Shown here piece after piece: positions 33,201 to 39,200 of a DNA stretch of 64,000 bases. The translations under genes and the position numbers were made by a program. Positions within the stretch are counted from its first letter, which is position 1, and each line of letters starts with the position of its first letter. The stretch comes from Symbiodinium natans (Eukaryota > Sar > Dinophyceae > Suessiales > Symbiodiniaceae), in contig CAJNDS010002129.1 in NCBI GenBank assembly GCA_905221605.1, forward strand, positions 552,501 to 616,500, written 5' to 3'. The notes below the pieces were generated by a model. The model searched no databases. It was given only the letters and a program-made list of their open reading frames with translations, and was not told the DNA's origin.

Positions 33201-36200
33201 GCAGAGCGTGCGGAGCTGGATAAGGAGGTGGATAAGTACGCCGCTGAGAAGGAAGCGTTTTGGCGAACCAAGGCGGACGCCAAGGACTGGGATTCCGTCC
33301 GGGCTGACCTTGAGGTCTATGCTCTTGCGGGCGAGAAGGTCGCGGAGGATCCTAGGCGCACCGAGGCCTATAGAGACCTCGTATGGTCGGGTTTGAAGAT
33401 CGAGCCTGGACCAACCAGACCAGGGCTGACCGATGCTGACATCGCAGCCGTCAGGGAGGTCATACGGCGAAAGGCCGCTGGGTTCTGGGTGGAGGACACC
33501 ACCAGGACCACGGTCAGGAAGTTCGCCCATGACTGCATCCCCACCGGGCCGCCGGTCTCGTCCCAGCCTCACAGTCTGAGGGGCGAGTCCGCGCAATGGG
33601 TCGACGACAAGCTTGAAGAAGAATGCAAGCGGGGTCAGTTGATCCGCGGCAGCTCGGCTTGGGGATCTGCGCCGTTTCCGACCAAGGAAATGCCCAGCTA
33701 CAAGCGGCATAGGAAGCGACGCTTGGTGGTTGACTACCGCCGTGTGAATGCCCGAATTAAGCGCTCCACGTACTATTGTCGGCGGGGTAGCGATGTGCTC
33801 GCCGCCGCAGTAGGTTCGGTTTGGTATACCTTCGTGGATGCGGTTAGTGGGTTTAATCAAATTAGGAACACCAAGCGTGCTCGCGAGGTGTTGGCCATTG
33901 TGGCAAGATCAGGGAAATATCTCCCTGTCGGCCTCACCTTTGGCCCGATTAACGGCCCAGATGATTTCAACTTTGTGGTTGATAGGGCCTATGCCCCCGG
34001 CAGAGGTAGGCGCCTTAAGTATACTAAGGAGTGGATAGCCTACGTGGATGATCTTACTGTTAGGACGGGTAGGGTCATTGATGGGCAGTTTTTCACTGAT
34101 GCCCAAGCCGAGGGGGCGGTGCGCGAAGCGTGCGCCAAAGGGGCAGTCGCAGCTCCGCAGAGCGCGTCGTCTGCTCTTGAAGCCTTAGGCGTTCGCGGTG
34201 CGCACAACACCAAGCGCGCGAACCATGACGCGGCGCGCTCAGACCAGAATCACCCCACGCGCGTTCTGATGCTCAGGATGTTGGGGCTGTTCGGGTGTTT
34301 CTGTGTTCAGGGCGGGTGTTTTTGGGGCGGGCCGTTTCCCAGGTCGCCGGTCTGCGGGCAGAAGGATTTTTCGTCGTTCGTCGCGTGCAGCTTCGTTCCT
34401 CTGTCTCGCAGCCAGTGTTTTGCAAGCAGGCCTAGAGGTTCGGTCCAAGGTCGAAGCAGAAGCCTTAGAAGCCTTAGAGCCCAGACCTTAAGGAAACTCC
34501 CCAAACCCCCGCCGCAGCGGTTCAAGTGTGTTGTAGAACCTAGGGTAGGTAGTCCCTCCCCGCGTTCGTGCCTGTGCACTGCGCCCCGCTGCGGGTCGCG
34601 ACCAGACCGCGCGGGAGCGACCGATCGGTCGCCCGGACCTTCGTGGTCAACCACAAGGCCCCGCTGCGGGCCGTGCCCTGGCCGCGCGGGAGCGGCTGCC
34701 TACCACTACTGCACACCGGCCCCTTGCAGCGGGCCGTGTCCTGGCCGCTCAAGGGCGCGTCAGGTTTTCCTCGCCCATCGGAGGTCCAGCAAAGCCGCGG
34801 GCCTCAGTGCCGCGATGGGTGGAGGAGGGTCGAAGGGCAGGGGCAAGAGCAAGAGTCCAGGCCCTAAGGGCCGAAAGGGCCCGCCCACGATCGACGACGT
34901 GCAGCGTAGGCTAGTCCGATGCATGCGGCACGGCGAAGCTGGTTGTAGAGGCCGGTTCGCTCCGGGCGGCCTCTACCCGGTTGATGAGTTGATCGAACAA
35001 CTCGGCATCACCATCAACCAGTACAACCAGGCGGTCGCGCACGACGCCAACCAGCGGAAACCGAGGTTGGATACCTCGCACGCTGGCTTCTTGCGTGCCT
35101 TCCAAGGCCACTCGGCCGATTGCGGCCATCCTATGGGATTCATGATGGAGGGCCTAAGTGAGACCGCCATCAACGATCTTATATATCGGTATGGCCCGGC
35201 CATGTGGCACGGCACGGACTTGCATGTCGTGCCGAGCCTGATTGAGAATGGCTTGATCCCCGGCGGCGGGCCGGGAGGCCGCCTCGGGGTGCACTGCGTC
35301 CTAGGGCACTGCCCCACGCAGTGGGAGGACGGGAGACGCGGGTTCCGCCGCGGATCGACTTGCATAGTCGAGGTCCGGTTGGCGGTCCTGCGGGACGCCG
35401 GAGTGCCTATCTATGCGGGAGCAGATGGGGTGGCTCTCACTGGCCAGATTAGAGCCACCGGCATCTCCCGCATCTGGGCACTCCCCAAAGGCTCAGCTGT
35501 TTACTCCATCTTAATAGCTGAGTTAGAAGTGGATCGGTTGATCCAGCATGTCGACCTAAGGAGTTTAGGCGACACCAGTGCGGGCCCCCACCCGCCGTTG
35601 GGGCGAGGACCGAAACTGGGCACGGTCCAAGCGTCCCAAGCTGCTGCGGCCAGCAGTGGCGCGGCGAGCTCCTCGACGGTTGTGCTGGCCCCTGCGGGCC
35701 GTGTCATGGCCGCGGGGGCCGCCCAACCTGTTACCCCTCCTAAGGCCGCGCCTAAGGCCAAAGGGCGTGCTTCAGGGGCTCCTAAGACTTCGATCTTTCC
35801 AGCGAAGCCCAAGGAGTATCCTAGGCGCAACGTCCCTGGCCCCAATGCCCTCGAGGCCGAAGACTCGCTCGAGGAAGAGGCAGCCCAAGAAGCTGAAGGT
35901 GTCGAGGAAGATAGTTCCAGCTCGGATCTTCCCGACACGCGGGCGCCCCAAGCCGCGGTCAAGGTGAAGGAGGACGAAGAGCCCGCTGGTGGGGCCCAGG
36001 CCGAGAGCATAGAGGAAGGAGTCCTCGAACTTGGCCAATCGGTGGTCAGCAGCGCGAAGGAGTACCTCGCGCGGTCCGAAGCTCTTCTGAGAGCGCAGAA
36101 ACTCCAGTCGAAAATACTGGAGGTGGCGGGAACCGCGATGGTGAAGTTAGAAAAGATCACCAAGCGTGAGGAGTCCCTCAAAACTCTGCGCCGTGGGGGA

Positions 36201-39200
36201 GAGAATCGGGCGGCCGGGGAAGGCGCAGACGGGGAAGAGGTGTCTGACGATGGTCAGGATGCCCCCGGGGGTGCGGGATCGAGCAGTTCCGCCATGCCTT
36301 CGAGAGGCGGGACCGTCCAGTCCGCCCCGGCCCCAGAGGTGCCTCGCCCTAATGCTGACGGCCACTATGGATGCTCAGCTCCTGGATGCGGGCTGGCCTT
36401 TGAGTCGCTGGTGCAATACCACTTGCATCAGGCGGCCTGCCATGGCGCCTCTCTTCCGCCCAACCTGGGGATCAGCCCCTCCGCACCTCTTGACCCTTTT
36501 CGTCAAGACTGGCGGGGACGGTTGTTCCGCCGAGGAAAGGACGGTGGGTATGGGGAGGTGCCCATGCTCCGAGTGATTCGGTACCACAAAGCCAACGGGT
36601 ACGATCACTCGAAGGTCCCGCTCCTGAAGAGAGGGGACCGAATCCAGCTTGAGGACGGATCGCACCACATTTATGGTGGTAGTCATCCACCGGGGTGGCT
36701 TCGCGATGACCCCGAGCTGGATCCCGCTCCAGAGAGTAGCGGTGGAGGGTCCACGCCCAAGAGCGAGCCCACGGAGGAGGCCGAGCATGGACCTCCGCGG
36801 GAGGCCGCTCCGCGCGGGCGGGCCCTCGGGCCGCCGACGAGCGACGTTCAGCAACGCCTGGCAGAGCGTCGTTCCAAGCGGGATTACTCGCCAGACCTGG
36901 TGACGCCTCTTGACGATCTCCATGCCCAGGAGATCGATTCCTTCTTCGCGGGCGACCCAGCCGCGGATAGCCTTGACGTCATTTTGATGCGCGCCGAGGT
37001 TCGCACTGAGTCCCACCTCAACGTTGGCCGGGAGCAAGAAGAGCCCCTGGTCAAGGAGGAACAGGAGGAGGAAGCTGAGGTTGTCAAGGACGAGGAGGTC
37101 TCGGTTGAGATGGAGGCAGGCACCGCGGATGAGGCGGACGATGTCGCCCTCCCAGCCAACCGAGCCTACGTCGAAGGCCGCTTTTACCCCTACGGCAGCT
37201 GGCGGTGCTTCTTCTGCGAAGCCATCAACCCGGTTACCGAGGACCAGTGCCTCACCACGCACGCGGGCGGCCCGAAAGCGGGCGCCCCGTGCGACGGCCG
37301 ATGGATCAACGGGATCGACATCGGGTGGTGGGAGGTAGACCCTCAAACCGCGCCCGAGCAATGGAGGCGGAGGTTTTCTGCCGAAGCGCTTGAAGACCAA
37401 CAAGCGCGGGCGGATGCCGCGAGGCTTCTCAGCGACGAGGAACTCGCTGAAGCCCTCCAGGCGGCCGAGGAGGCGCAGGCGGCCGAGCGCGCCAAGAAGC
37501 GAGAGCGGCGCCAGGCGGAGAAGGCGGAGCGCGATGATCACATCAACGAAGCGCTCCGCATTGCAGGGTGGCAGTGCCCTAACTGCTATGAATGGAATCT
37601 TTCATTCAGGCAGCTGTGCTTTCGCTGCAGCACCCCTCTCCGTTTGGCAGAGGTCGTCTCTCGCGGGATCCCTGATCCGCGGCGTGGCGAAGAGAGGGAC
37701 TCTGGCTCCGAAAGCAGCCAGGACGAGCTGGAGCACGAGATCCTTCTGGCCAATCTTGCGATGGACCAAGAAACCATCCAACCTCTTCTTAGAAACAAAC
37801 ACAAGAAGAGGGGCGGTAAGCGACGTCGCGAAGAAGCGACGTACGGCAAGGGCCGCGACCCTTGGAGTGCTTGGGCAGACGCCCGTGGCAAGGGCCAGGG
37901 CAAGCCGAAGGGCAGAGGCAAGTCCGATGCCAAGGGCAAGCCCAAAGGGAGGGGCAGGTACGCCTGGGGCGCTTACGCCGCGGGCATAGTTGCCGCGCTC
38001 CAACCCCGCCCAAGCACAAGCTGGGTCCCAGCCTTCCCGTGCGGGTCGGCCCGGCCGCCGCCAAGTGTTCCGCTTCCGCCGCGGACCCCCTTTTTCCTGG
38101 GTCGCGGGCTCCTCAATCGGTTGATGCACGCCCTCAACGGGAACATCAACGGCTGGTGGGGCCTGGCGGCTGCAGCGTCGGCGCCGATTGCCTTGCAGTT
38201 GCACCGCGGGGCTGTGCATGTTGTCGAGGACTCCATGCACGCGGTTGCAACAATTTCGGCCGACGTGGTCGAGGAAATCGGTCATGGGGCCAGGCGGACA
38301 GTGTGGGTCGCCGGAACAGCCATCACTCTGGTAGTAGTGATCTTGTGCAGCGCTGTTCTGTGGTACGTGAGTCGTGCCGTTGCCAATCGCATTGCGCATC
38401 TGCGACATGGCAACACCGCGGCCCCTGAGGCGCGGCTGTCTCAACTCCTTGGCTCTGAAGCGACGTTTGAGGTCGCGAGCACTAAGAAAGGGGTGACCCA
38501 TAAAGTTTGGGTGCACCTCAAGGAGGAGACAGCTGCCTGTGGCTGTCGTGCTTACCTAGCAGAGGGACGTTGCGGGCATTGCGATGCCGCAATGGACACC
38601 GCTCGATCCCTAGGGTTTTTGCACGCGGCCCAGCGAGGCGCGGGTCCTGCGCTCACAGACTCCATTCGGAGTACCGCCTCCGAAGCCCTGGCTAAGGGTA
38701 AGGTTGTGTTGGGTTTGGGGAACAGTGAAGGATGTTTCTCCCAACTTGCGGCCAAGAGCCGCGGGCTCTCCTGCTTTCAGGGGCTCGCGGGTCGTGACCT
38801 GGCCGCGGCCCCAGCAGATGGAGCGAGCGCAGCCCACGCACAGTCCGGCTTCGTGCAACGTGCCGCCACTGCCACTGTGGCGCGCACACCCAGCCGGAGG
38901 AACAAGGGCCCAGTCCCCGCTAGGAGTTCTCCAGTCAAAGAAGCGGAATTCCTTGCGGGCGGGCCATACGTTCAGGCCGCCCAAACGCTGCTTGGGTCTG
39001 GAGCAGCAGAGGATGTGATCTACATCCGGGCGTACAGCTTAGATTGCCCATCCTGCATCGAGGCAATCGAAGCGTCGCTTAGCAAGGGCGCAGGCGTTCG
39101 GATTGTCGCCGACATGGGACAATGCCACCGCACCAAACTGCAGTGGCAAGCGTTGAAACGCTTGGCGGCTGCAGGCGCCGAGGTGAAGGTGGGTTGCGGC

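Noticed and set aside
36375-37541. A 388-codon minus-strand frame inside the retrotransposon
   Set aside because: It is antisense to the polyprotein in a GC-rich region where stops are rare; no recognisable domain.
38100-38400. Envelope glycoprotein in the retrotransposon
   Set aside because: One strong membrane helix is present but there is no signal peptide, glycosylated ectodomain or fusion-peptide-like region around it.
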